Shown here one piece after another: positions 40,399-48,466 of a stretch of DNA of 64,000 bases. The notes under the pieces were generated by a model that saw nothing but the letters and a program-made list of their open reading frames with translations, made no database searches and had not been told where the DNA came from. The position numbers and the translations under genes were made by a program. The first letter of the stretch is position 1, and each line of letters opens with the position of its first letter. The DNA comes from Marinitoga aeolica (GTDB lineage: Bacteria > Thermotogota > Thermotogae > Petrotogales > Petrotogaceae), in assembly GCF_029910535.1 (NCBI RefSeq), contig NZ_CP069362.1, positions 682,001 to 746,000 of the forward strand, in the 5' to 3' direction.

Positions 40399-41320
40399 AG
40401 AATTGAGAGAATTATATGTTGAAGAATTAGTTAAAATAGCGAAAGATAATAACAATATAATGGTTTTAGATGCTGATTTAATGAAAGCTCATAAAACTAA
40501 TATATTTAAGGATGCATATCCAGAAAGATACATAGATGTTGGAGTAGCAGAAGCTAATATGATAGGTATAGCAGCAGGTTTAGCAAATATGGGGAAAATA
40601 CCATTTACCCATACATTCACCCCTTTTTCAACAAGAAGGGTATATGACCAAATAGCTATTTCTGTAGGATTAGCATATTTGCCTGTAAAAATTGTAGGAT
40701 CCGATCCAGGAGTTACTGCAGAGTTAAACGGACAAACACATATGAGTTTTGAGGATGCAGGAATAATGAGAAATTTACCAAAGATGACAATTGTTGAGCC
40801 TGTTGATATATATCAATTAAGAAAATTATTACCACAAATAATAGAACATGATGGACCAGTATACATTAGATTAGATAGAAAATCGAAAAATGCCTTTTTT
40901 GATGAAAATGTAGATTTTAAATTAGGAAAAATACATGAAGTTAAAGATGGTGAAGATATAACTATAATAACATCTGGAATTTGCTTATTTGAAGTTATGA
41001 AAGCAGTTGAAAAAGCTGAAAATGAAGGTATTAGTGTAAAAGTGTTAAATATGCATACATTAAAGCCTGTAGATAGTGAAACTATTATTAAAGCAGCTAA
41101 AAAAACTAATAAAATTATTACAGTAGAAAATCATAATATTATTAATGGTTGGGGAAGTGCTGTAGCTGAAGTTGTATCTGAAAATTATCCAGTTAAAGTT
41201 ATTAGAATGGGTATTAAAGATCATTATGGTGAGGTTGGAAAAAGTGATTTTTTAATGAAAAAATATGGTATTGATGCTGATAGTATATATAAAAAGATAG
41301 TTGAGGAGGTAAAATTATGA
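40385..41320 (+). CDS. sqwH: Transketolase, C-terminal subunit; candidate sulfofructose transketolase
   Basis: 311 residues. It carries the pyrimidine-binding domain (DVGVAEANMIGIAAGLANMGK with the catalytic glutamate) and the C-terminal regulatory domain (ITVENHNIINGWGSAVAEV). GAGGTGAAAGAAT precedes the ATG. Forms a complex with the preceding subunit to transfer two-carbon ketol units to glyceraldehyde 3-phosphate, giving xylulose 5-phosphate. Stop overlaps the isomerase start. Confidence 0.85.
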   Translation: MTLDKELRELYVEELVKIAKDNNNIMVLDADLMKAHKTNIFKDAYPERYIDVGVAEANMIGIAAGLANMGKIPFTHTFTPFSTRRVYDQIAISVGLAYLPVKIVGSDPGVTAELNGQTHMSFEDAGIMRNLPKMTIVEPVDIYQLRKLLPQIIEHDGPVYIRLDRKSKNAFFDENVDFKLGKIHEVKDGEDITIITSGICLFEVMKAVEKAENEGISVKVLNMHTLKPVDSETIIKAAKKTNKIITVENHNIINGWGSAVAEVVSENYPVKVIRMGIKDHYGEVGKSDFLMKKYGIDADSIYKKIVEEVKL

Positions 41321-41793
41321 AAAAAATTATCATAGGTTCAGACAAATCCGGTTTTACTTTAAAAGAGGCTATAAAAAATCATTTAATAGAAAAAGGATAT
41401 GAAGTTGAGGATGTTGGAATGTATGAACATGAAGAAAAAAGAGCATATTTTGAATCAGCTAAGATTGTAGCATCAAAAGTTTCATCAGGTGAATATGAAA
41501 GAGGAATACTATGTTGCGGTACGGGTATGGGAATGGCAATAGTTGCAAATAAATTTAAAGGTGTATATGCAGCTGTTGTTGAAAGTTCTTTCCCTGCAAA
41601 AATGGCTAAAGTAATTAATAATGCTAATATTTTGACTATTGGAGGATGGTTAATAGCTCCTATACAAGCATTTGATATGGTTGATAATTGGTTAAACGCT
41701 TCTTTTACTGAAGGATTTCCTGAAGATAGACAAGAATTTTTGAAAAATGCATTAAATGAAATTAAAAAAATTGAGGATGAAAACTTTAAATAG
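41317..41793 (+). CDS. sqwI: RpiB/LacAB-family isomerase with altered phosphate site; candidate 4-deoxy-4-sulfoerythrose isomerase
   Basis: 158 residues, normal length for RpiB/LacAB aldose-ketose isomerases. The catalytic cysteine loop is CCGTGMGMAIVANK (C67). The family's SDHAG motif here reads SDKSG (K10), the SREHNDAN histidine is isoleucine (I100, AKVINNANIL), and the following G-A-R is G-G-W (W111). The lost residues take part in ring opening and phosphate binding in RpiB, so the substrate is probably not an ordinary sugar phosphate. A sulfonated tetrose fits the operon. The sulfo-TK pathway includes an isomerase of this family. Confidence 0.8.
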   Translation: MKKIIIGSDKSGFTLKEAIKNHLIEKGYEVEDVGMYEHEEKRAYFESAKIVASKVSSGEYERGILCCGTGMGMAIVANKFKGVYAAVVESSFPAKMAKVINNANILTIGGWLIAPIQAFDMVDNWLNASFTEGFPEDRQEFLKNALNEIKKIEDENFK

Positions 41794-41801
41794 GTGGAAT
41801 T

Positions 41802-42794
41802 ATGAAAAAAAAATTTGTTACTTTAAAAGATATTGCAAATGCTTCTGGATACTCTATTAATACAGTATCCAGAGCATTGAATAATAAGCAGTATGTTGAT
41901 AAGGAAACTAAAGAAAAAATATTAAAAATCGCTAAAGAAATGAATTATTTTAAAAATGTAACAGCTACTTCTTTGAGATACAGTAAAACACATACTGTAG
42001 GAGTTGTAATTGTTGATGCTCAAAACCCTTTTTATATTGAAGTATTAAAGGGAATTGAATATGCAGCAAGAGAAAAGAAATATCAAGTTATATTTATGAA
42101 TTCGGATAAAGAATATGAATTGGAAGAAATGGCTATAAAAACTTTTCTTGAAAGAAGAGTAGATGGACTAATAGTATCTACAACTCAAAATAAATTTGAG
42201 GATATAAAATTACTAAGTGATCTAAATTATCCTACTGTTTTAATAGAATATCCAAAAGATGGATATAATTTAGATTCAGTATTAGTAGATAATCAAAATG
42301 GAGGATATATAGCTACTAAATATTTGATTAATAAAGGAAGAAAAAATATATTAATGTTTAATGCAACAGAACATAAATATGCTTCTAAGATGAGGTGCAA
42401 AGGTTATTTAAAAGCAATAGAAGAATATAATTTAAAAGAACATATATTATTATCAAATGAAGGTTATGAAAATGCATATAATACTTTTAATGATTATATA
42501 AAAAAACATGGGATAAAAGAAATAGATGCAATATTTGCATATAATGATGTTTTTGCAGTTGCTTGTTATCAGGTTTTAAAGGAAAAAAATATAAAAATAC
42601 CAGAAGAAATAGCTATTATAGGATTTGATAATACTATTGAATCAAAAATAGCTGAAATAACAACAGTATCAATTGACAAATTTTATATGGGTAAATTAGC
42701 ATTTGAAATGTTATATGAAAGAATAAAAAATAAAAATAAAGAAAATGAAGAAAAAATATTTGAAGTGACTATTATTGAAAGAAAGACAACATAG
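41802..42794 (+). CDS. LacI-family transcriptional regulator
   Basis: 330 residues. The N-terminal helix-turn-helix is VTLKDIANASGYSINTVSRA (residues 6-25), followed by the hinge helix region TATSLRYSKTHTVGVV and a periplasmic-binding-protein-like effector domain ending in the conserved EEIAIIGFDN and TTVSIDKFYMGKLAFEML. It is inside the operon it most likely represses through the paired operators at 34606-34632. A sulfoquinovose-related inducer is inferred. Confidence 0.92.
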   Translation: MKKKFVTLKDIANASGYSINTVSRALNNKQYVDKETKEKILKIAKEMNYFKNVTATSLRYSKTHTVGVVIVDAQNPFYIEVLKGIEYAAREKKYQVIFMNSDKEYELEEMAIKTFLERRVDGLIVSTTQNKFEDIKLLSDLNYPTVLIEYPKDGYNLDSVLVDNQNGGYIATKYLINKGRKNILMFNATEHKYASKMRCKGYLKAIEEYNLKEHILLSNEGYENAYNTFNDYIKKHGIKEIDAIFAYNDVFAVACYQVLKEKNIKIPEEIAIIGFDNTIESKIAEITTVSIDKFYMGKLAFEMLYERIKNKNKENEEKIFEVTIIERKTT

Positions 42795-42804
42795 GAGGGT
42801 TATT

Positions 42805-44100
42805 ATGCTAAAAATAGGAGTAGTTTGTTTGGCAAGGAAAACATTTGACTATAATGCAGCTGCTGAAATATATAAAGAAAAAATAGAGGAATTAAAAAGT
42901 ATAAAATATGTAGAATTTATATTTGATGAAAATTTGGTTATTGAGGTAGAAGAAGCTCAAAATTCTGTAAAAAAATTTGTCGATGTTGATGGAATAGTTA
43001 TAATTAGCGGAACATTTCATTTAGGTCATTTAGCTTTAATATATGCAAGTTTGAAAAAACCAATGTTATTGTGGGCATTTAATGAGTTGCCATATAACGG
43101 CGGAAAAATAAGATTAAATTCAGTTTGTGGGCTGAACTTAAATGCTTCAAATTTATACAAAGCTGGATATGATAATTTCCATTATACAGTTGGTGATAAA
43201 ATTGATATGGATTGGATAAATGCATTAAAGATGAAAAAAGTTTTAGAAAATACACGACTAGGTGTAGTGGGATCAAGAGCACATGGATTTTTTAATTTAG
43301 GTATAGATGAACTAAATTTAAACGGGAAAGCGGGAACATTAATAGATTATTTGCAATTAGATGAATTATTTGATTATGCAAATAATTCTGAATCGCAGTA
43401 TGAAGAAAAGTTAAAAGAAATATATGATGTTTCAGGAATAAATAATACACAATTAAGTAAAGTAAGTAAATTAATTAGAGGATTAGAATTGTTTTTTAAA
43501 GAGAAAAATATTAATGCTATGGCAATAAGATGTTGGCCAGAATTTGCTTCAAAATATGGAATTTCTCCTTGTGCTGCAATGTCATATTTACAAGCTAATG
43601 ATTATATTATAGGTTGTGAAGGTGATGTTGAAGGGACATTATCTATGATAGCAACTAAAGCAGCCTCTAATTCTACGCCATTTTTAGCAGATTTGTCTCA
43701 AGTTAATTTAGAAGAAAACTATGCATTATTATGGCATTGTGGAGTTGCTGCATATAATTTATGGGATAAAAAATCAAATAGATCTTTAGATACATATTTT
43801 GCAGGAGGAAAAGGAGTTACTGCTGATTTTGTATTGAAGCCAGGAGTAATAAGTTTATTAAGAATAGATTCTGCAAGAGGAAAAACTAGATTATTTATAG
43901 CAAAAGGTGAAGCAGTAGAAATGAAAAAAGAATTAAAAGGAACATATGCAAAAGTTATTTTTGAAAATCATATCAATAGTTTATTAGATACTTTAGTAAA
44001 AAATGGAGTAGCGCATCATGCTGCAATGGTATATGGCGATTATATGAGAACATTTGAAATCTTTGGCCAATTAATGGGTTGGGAAATAATAAGAGGATGA
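42805..44100 (+). CDS. L-fucose/L-arabinose isomerase-fold enzyme; candidate sulfoquinovose isomerase
   Basis: 431 residues. The ATG at 42805 follows GGAGGG with five bases; upstream codons overlap lacI and lack a ribosome site. The protein has the FucI/AraA-like fold: an N-terminal Rossmann-like domain with DGIVIISGTFHLGHLALI, RLGVVGSRAHGFF, then metal-site candidates E in RCWPEFASKYG, D in GCEGDVEGTLSM and H in LLWHCGVAAYN. These enzymes convert aldoses to ketoses with a divalent metal. As the only aldose isomerase candidate for the C6 sugar, it would turn sulfoquinovose into 6-deoxy-6-sulfofructose. Isomerases of this fold act in other sulfoglycolysis clusters. Confidence 0.8.
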   Translation: MLKIGVVCLARKTFDYNAAAEIYKEKIEELKSIKYVEFIFDENLVIEVEEAQNSVKKFVDVDGIVIISGTFHLGHLALIYASLKKPMLLWAFNELPYNGGKIRLNSVCGLNLNASNLYKAGYDNFHYTVGDKIDMDWINALKMKKVLENTRLGVVGSRAHGFFNLGIDELNLNGKAGTLIDYLQLDELFDYANNSESQYEEKLKEIYDVSGINNTQLSKVSKLIRGLELFFKEKNINAMAIRCWPEFASKYGISPCAAMSYLQANDYIIGCEGDVEGTLSMIATKAASNSTPFLADLSQVNLEENYALLWHCGVAAYNLWDKKSNRSLDTYFAGGKGVTADFVLKPGVISLLRIDSARGKTRLFIAKGEAVEMKKELKGTYAKVIFENHINSLLDTLVKNGVAHHAAMVYGDYMRTFEIFGQLMGWEIIRG

Positions 44101-44105
44101 TTACT

Positions 44106-46040
44106 ATGATAATAGATAAAGATAATGGATTTGAAATAATAATTGGAAAAAATAAATTGTTATCGCATTCTAAGGAAAACCCTTCAATATTTTTAGGATA
44201 TGGAAAAGAAAAAATAGATATGTATAGAGGGAATTTTGATATTAATGATTATTTAGAAAGCAGAATTCCATTAAGAAATTTTAATATAGCTGGAAATATT
44301 ATAAGTTTTTATGAGGATGGAAAAACAATACTCAAAATGGAAATAAAAGATAATGAAATAACATTTGAAAATTATTCTAATTATAATAGATTTTGGATAA
44401 GATTAAACGCAACAAAAAATGAAGATATATATGGTTGTGGAGAACAATTTTCATATTTTAATCTTAGAGGAAAAATCTTCCCATTATGGACATCAGAACC
44501 AGGTGTAGGTAGAAATAAGAAAACATATATTACATGGTTGGCAGATGTAGAAGGTAAAGCAGGTGGGGATTATTATACAACAAATTTCCCTCAAAGTGCT
44601 TTTTTAAGTTCAAATATGTATTATTGTATAGTAGATTCATCAGTATATATGAAATTTGATTTTTCTCATGTAGATTTTCATGAAATAGAAGTATGGGATA
44701 TACCAAAAAGAATTTCCTTTATTACAGGAGAAAACTATCTAGAAATAATTTCAAAATTTAATAAATATATGGGAATACAACCGAAATTACCAGAGTGGAT
44801 TTTAGATGGTTTAATATTAGGTGTGCAAGGTGGATTAGAAGAAGTAAATAAAAAACTAGAAAAATTAAGTGAAGTAAAGATTAATGCATTATGGGTTCAA
44901 GATTGGGTAGGTAAAAAAATTACTTCTTTTGGTAAAAGATTATTTTGGGATTGGAAGGTAAATGAGAAATACTATCCTAATTTAAAAGAGTATATTGAAG
45001 AATTAAATAAAAGAAATATTAGGTTTTTAGGGTATATAAACCCATATTTGATAAGAGAAGGAGAATTATTTAAAGAAGCCGATAAAAAAGGTTATTTTGT
45101 AAAAAACAAAAAAGGAGATACATATTTAATCGATTTTGGAGAATTCTATTGTGGTACAATAGATCTAACGAACGAGAAAGCTTTTAATTGGTATAAAGAG
45201 GTAATAAAGAAAAATATGATAGATTTAGGTTTCTCAGGATGGATGGCTGATTTTGGAGAATATTTGCCAATTGATTGTGTTTTGGAAAATGGAGATCCGA
45301 AAGAAATGCATAATATGTGGCCAGTGTTATGGGCTAAATTAAATTATGAAGCAGTTAAAGAATCTGGAAAACTAGGTGAAATAGTATTTTTTATGAGAGC
45401 TGGTTTTAATGGAATTCAAAAATATACAACATTAATGTGGGCAGGGGATCAATTAGTAGACTGGTCTGAAGATGATGGTATTCCTTCAGTTGTTAAAAGT
45501 TTTTTATCTTCAGCAATATCTGGAATAGGATATACTCACTGTGATTTGGGTGGATATACATCATTATTTGAAGTTAAAAGAAGCAAAGAATTAATGAAGA
45601 GATGGATAGAATTGTCGGCATTTTCTCCTGTAATGAGATCTCATGAAGGAAATAGGCCAGATGATAATATTCAAGTTTATTCAGATGAAGAATTAATTGA
45701 ATATCTTAAAAAAATGACAGAAATACATTCTTATTTAAAAGATTATTTATTATATTATATTGATGAATATCAAGAAAAAGGAATACCTTTAATAAGGCCA
45801 TTAATGCTGCATTATAATGTTAATAGCGATAAAGAGTATTTATTAGGTAGAGATTTATTGATTTGTCCAGTTTTAAAGGAAAATACAAAAAATATGGAAG
45901 TTTTATTACCAGAAGATGAATGGATTAATTTATGGACAAAAGAAAAATATAACGGTGGAAAATACGTTGTAAATTCTGAAATAATTCCAGTATTTTATAG
46001 AGCAAGCTCTAAATTTAAAGAATTATTTGATAATTTGTAG
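44106..46040 (+). CDS. yihQ: Sulfoquinovosidase, GH31 (YihQ family)
   Basis: 644 residues, no signal peptide, so it acts in the cytoplasm. It follows E. coli YihQ closely along its whole length: YGCGEQFSYFNLRGKIFPLW, GVGRNKKTYITWLAD, MRAGFNGIQKYTTLMWAGDQ, SPVMRSHEGNRPDDN. Catalytic residues are D382 (GWMADFGEY, nucleophile, YihQ D405) and D448 (WAGDQ, acid/base, YihQ D472). The sulfonate-recognition set Q265, R278, W281 and Y484 corresponds to Q288, R301, W304 and Y508 of YihQ, with identical spacing in the first three. It therefore hydrolyses sulfoquinovosides to sulfoquinovose, not ordinary alpha-glucosides. The ATG at 44106 is chosen by AGAGG spacing. Confidence 0.95.
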   Translation: MIIDKDNGFEIIIGKNKLLSHSKENPSIFLGYGKEKIDMYRGNFDINDYLESRIPLRNFNIAGNIISFYEDGKTILKMEIKDNEITFENYSNYNRFWIRLNATKNEDIYGCGEQFSYFNLRGKIFPLWTSEPGVGRNKKTYITWLADVEGKAGGDYYTTNFPQSAFLSSNMYYCIVDSSVYMKFDFSHVDFHEIEVWDIPKRISFITGENYLEIISKFNKYMGIQPKLPEWILDGLILGVQGGLEEVNKKLEKLSEVKINALWVQDWVGKKITSFGKRLFWDWKVNEKYYPNLKEYIEELNKRNIRFLGYINPYLIREGELFKEADKKGYFVKNKKGDTYLIDFGEFYCGTIDLTNEKAFNWYKEVIKKNMIDLGFSGWMADFGEYLPIDCVLENGDPKEMHNMWPVLWAKLNYEAVKESGKLGEIVFFMRAGFNGIQKYTTLMWAGDQLVDWSEDDGIPSVVKSFLSSAISGIGYTHCDLGGYTSLFEVKRSKELMKRWIELSAFSPVMRSHEGNRPDDNIQVYSDEELIEYLKKMTEIHSYLKDYLLYYIDEYQEKGIPLIRPLMLHYNVNSDKEYLLGRDLLICPVLKENTKNMEVLLPEDEWINLWTKEKYNGGKYVVNSEIIPVFYRASSKFKELFDNL

Positions 46041-46052
46041 GAGGAAGAGAAA

Positions 46053-46985
46053 ATGAATTATAGGAAGTATTTAGGAAAATTAGTTTCTGAAATTGGATTT
46101 GGAGCTTGGCAATTAGGTAATGATAAAGAATGGGGAGGGCCAAAAGATTCAGAAGCAATTAAATTAGTAGAGACAGCTGTAGAACTCGGATGTAATTTTT
46201 TTGATACTGCTCCAAATTATGCTGGGGGTAAAAGTGAGTTAATATTAGGAGAGGCGTTAAGTAAGTTTGATAGAGAAAAACTTGTAATAAACACTAAAGT
46301 AGGGCATGTTCCTGGAGAAAAAGATGGATTTGCTCCGGAGGTTATTAGAAAAACAGTTGAAAATAGCTTAAAAAAACTTAAAACAAATTATTTGGATTCA
46401 GTTATTTTACATAATCCACCTTATGAGATGTTAGACAAAAATGCACCACAATTTAAAGTTTTGGAAGAATTAAAAAATGAGGGATTAATAAAAGCATATG
46501 GTGCATCATTAGATTTTTCAAGAGAAGTTGATAAATTAATCGAAAATACTGATAGTCAAGTGGTAGAAATATTATTTAATATATTCTTTCAAGATGTAAG
46601 AAAATCTTTTGATAAAATTAGAGAAAAAGGATTAGCAGTAATAGTTAAAGTTCCTTTAGATTCTGGATGGTTATCTGGGAAATATAATAAAGATAGTAGA
46701 TTTACAGGTATTAGAAGCAGATGGAGTGTAAAGGATATTGAAAAAAGAGCAGAATTAATTGAAAAAGTAAAAAAAATAAAATCTAATGATGTATCTATGG
46801 TTCATGAAGCCTTGAGTTATATTTTATCATATGATGTTATTAGCACAATTGCAGTAGGTAGTAAAAATATAGAACAATTAAAAGAAAATTTAAAAGCTAG
46901 TGAAATTAAGATGGATAAAGACAAAGTTAAAAAATATGAAGAATTATATGAAAGGGAAATAGCAATTAATCCATTACCTTGGTAA
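46053..46985 (+). CDS. Aldo/keto reductase of unknown role in sulfoquinovose metabolism
   Basis: 310 residues. The catalytic tetrad is present: D and Y in FFDTAPNYAGGKSE, K in VINTKVG, and H in SVILHNPPYE. The (beta/alpha)8 barrel ends with the NADP-binding IAVGSKNIEQLKENLKASE. It starts 12 bases after the GH31 gene with GGAGG. An aldo/keto reductase also occurs in the oxidative sulfo-SMO pathway, but the monooxygenase needed there is absent. Possible roles are reduction of another aldehyde, epimerisation of a hexose by oxidation and reduction, or detoxification. Confidence 0.82.
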   Translation: MNYRKYLGKLVSEIGFGAWQLGNDKEWGGPKDSEAIKLVETAVELGCNFFDTAPNYAGGKSELILGEALSKFDREKLVINTKVGHVPGEKDGFAPEVIRKTVENSLKKLKTNYLDSVILHNPPYEMLDKNAPQFKVLEELKNEGLIKAYGASLDFSREVDKLIENTDSQVVEILFNIFFQDVRKSFDKIREKGLAVIVKVPLDSGWLSGKYNKDSRFTGIRSRWSVKDIEKRAELIEKVKKIKSNDVSMVHEALSYILSYDVISTIAVGSKNIEQLKENLKASEIKMDKDKVKKYEELYEREIAINPLPW

Positions 46986-47005
46986 AAGATTTCAGGGGGG
47001 TAAAT

Positions 47006-48415
47006 ATGAAGAGAAGAAATATTATTGCATATGGTATGGGGGATATTTTTGGTGGAGGATCTTTTTTAGTAATTGGAACATTGTTTTTGATATTTTTAAC
47101 AGATGTTGTAGGACTTAGACCATCTTTAGCTGGACTAGTTCTTATTATAGGAAAAGCTTGGGATGCAATTTCTGATCCTATAATGGGATATATTTCAGAT
47201 AACACAAGATCTAAATTTGGGAAAAGACGATTATACTTTTTATTGGGTATATTTCCTATAGCTTTATCTTTTTATTTGTTGTGGTTACCTATTAATAGCA
47301 ACTCACAATTATCGTTATTCTTATTTTATTCTTTTGCATATATATTATTCTCAACAGTATATACAATGGTTATGATACCATATACAGCTTTAAATGCCGA
47401 AATGACAAAAGACTATTCATTAAGAACAAAATTATCTGGTACGAGAATGTTTTTTTCTCAAATTTCAGCATTACTGTCAGGTGTTTTGCCAAAAATAATA
47501 ATTGATTCAGCTTCAAACCCTTCTATTGGTTATAGAAATATGGCGATTGTTTTTAGTATATTATATTCGCTTCCTTGGATTTTTGTATTTTTAGGAACCT
47601 TTGAAGAAAGCACCAAAGATGATAATGTTCAAAAAAATAAATTTGATTTATTATCTTTATTAAAAAACAAGCCGTTTAAAATCCATATTGGTATGTATAT
47701 TATGGCATATACAGCAATGGATATATTAATGGCATTATTTATATATTATTTAACCTACTATATTCAAAAACCAAATATATTTTCCATATGTTTAGGTTTG
47801 ATATTGCTTACTGAAATATTGTCATTACCATTACATGTATATATAGCAAACAAATATGGAAAAGGGAAAGATTATACTTTAGGGTTGTCAATATGGGCTA
47901 TAGGAATGTTTATATTATTTATTATTGGCAAAAACACTCCAACTATATTTATCTATTTAGATTCAATAATAATAGGTTTTGGCTTATCCGCTGGTGTAAT
48001 GATACCTTGGGCTATGTTGCCAACAATAATTGATATTGATGAATTAATAACAACAAAAAATAGAGCAGGAATTTATTCCGGAGCAATGACGTTTATTAGG
48101 AAGATAATACAAGCAGTTACTTTATTTGTTTTAGGTGTATTTTTAGATTTTATTGGGTATATACCAAATCAAGATCAAACTGCTAGTACATTGTTTAAGT
48201 TAAAGTCTATATTTGTATTTTTACCCATATTGTTATTAATAACTGGAATATTATTATCTTTAAAATATAAAGTGAATGCACAAAATCATAAGATTATTAG
48301 AGAAGAAATAGATAGATTAAGAAATAATGGCAAAAAAGAAGATGTTGATTCAAATGTAAAGAAGATTTGTGAATCTATAACTGGTCTATCATATGAGCAA
48401 TTATATAATAAATAA
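47006..48415 (+). CDS. GPH-family (glycoside-cation symporter) MFS transporter, YihO-like role
   Basis: 469 residues with 12 membrane segments. GPH/MelB landmarks are YGMGDIFGGGSFLVIGTLFLIF, GKAWDAISDPIMGYISDNTRSKFGKRR, VYTMVMIPYTALNAEMTKDY and IDIDELITTKNRAGIYSGAM. The ATG at 47006 follows AGGGGGG; longer versions overlap the reductase gene. The sulfoglycolysis operon of E. coli has two GPH symporters (YihO, YihP). Here it is the last gene and may import free sulfoquinovose beside the ABC system, or export a product. Confidence 0.9.
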   Translation: MKRRNIIAYGMGDIFGGGSFLVIGTLFLIFLTDVVGLRPSLAGLVLIIGKAWDAISDPIMGYISDNTRSKFGKRRLYFLLGIFPIALSFYLLWLPINSNSQLSLFLFYSFAYILFSTVYTMVMIPYTALNAEMTKDYSLRTKLSGTRMFFSQISALLSGVLPKIIIDSASNPSIGYRNMAIVFSILYSLPWIFVFLGTFEESTKDDNVQKNKFDLLSLLKNKPFKIHIGMYIMAYTAMDILMALFIYYLTYYIQKPNIFSICLGLILLTEILSLPLHVYIANKYGKGKDYTLGLSIWAIGMFILFIIGKNTPTIFIYLDSIIIGFGLSAGVMIPWAMLPTIIDIDELITTKNRAGIYSGAMTFIRKIIQAVTLFVLGVFLDFIGYIPNQDQTASTLFKLKSIFVFLPILLLITGILLSLKYKVNAQNHKIIREEIDRLRNNGKKEDVDSNVKKICESITGLSYEQLYNK

Positions 48416-48434
48416 TAATGTAATTATATAATAC

Positions 48435-48465
48435 AAAAGTCCCATCAAAAAATGATGGGACTTTT
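48435..48465 (+). terminator. Terminator of the sulfoglycolysis operon (bidirectional)
   Basis: A 13-bp perfect stem AAAAGTCCCATCA/TGATGGGACTTTT. It also serves the convergent degP gene, whose stop codon is two bases beyond. Confidence 0.92.
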
Positions 48466-48466
48466 A

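Noticed and set aside
44106-46040. Ordinary GH31 alpha-glucosidase or alpha-xylosidase
   Set aside because: The sulfonate-binding Q/R/W/Y set and whole-length similarity to YihQ argue for a sulfoquinovosidase.
46053-46985. Sulfo-SMO (oxidative desulfonation) pathway based on the aldo/keto reductase
   Set aside because: No flavin monooxygenase or reductase is present, and the lineage is expected to be anaerobic.
34657-48415. Plain pentose, fucose or galactitol utilisation operon
   Set aside because: The sulfoquinovosidase, the RpiB-like protein lacking phosphate ligands, and the absence of any sugar kinase or aldolase fit sulfo-TK better.
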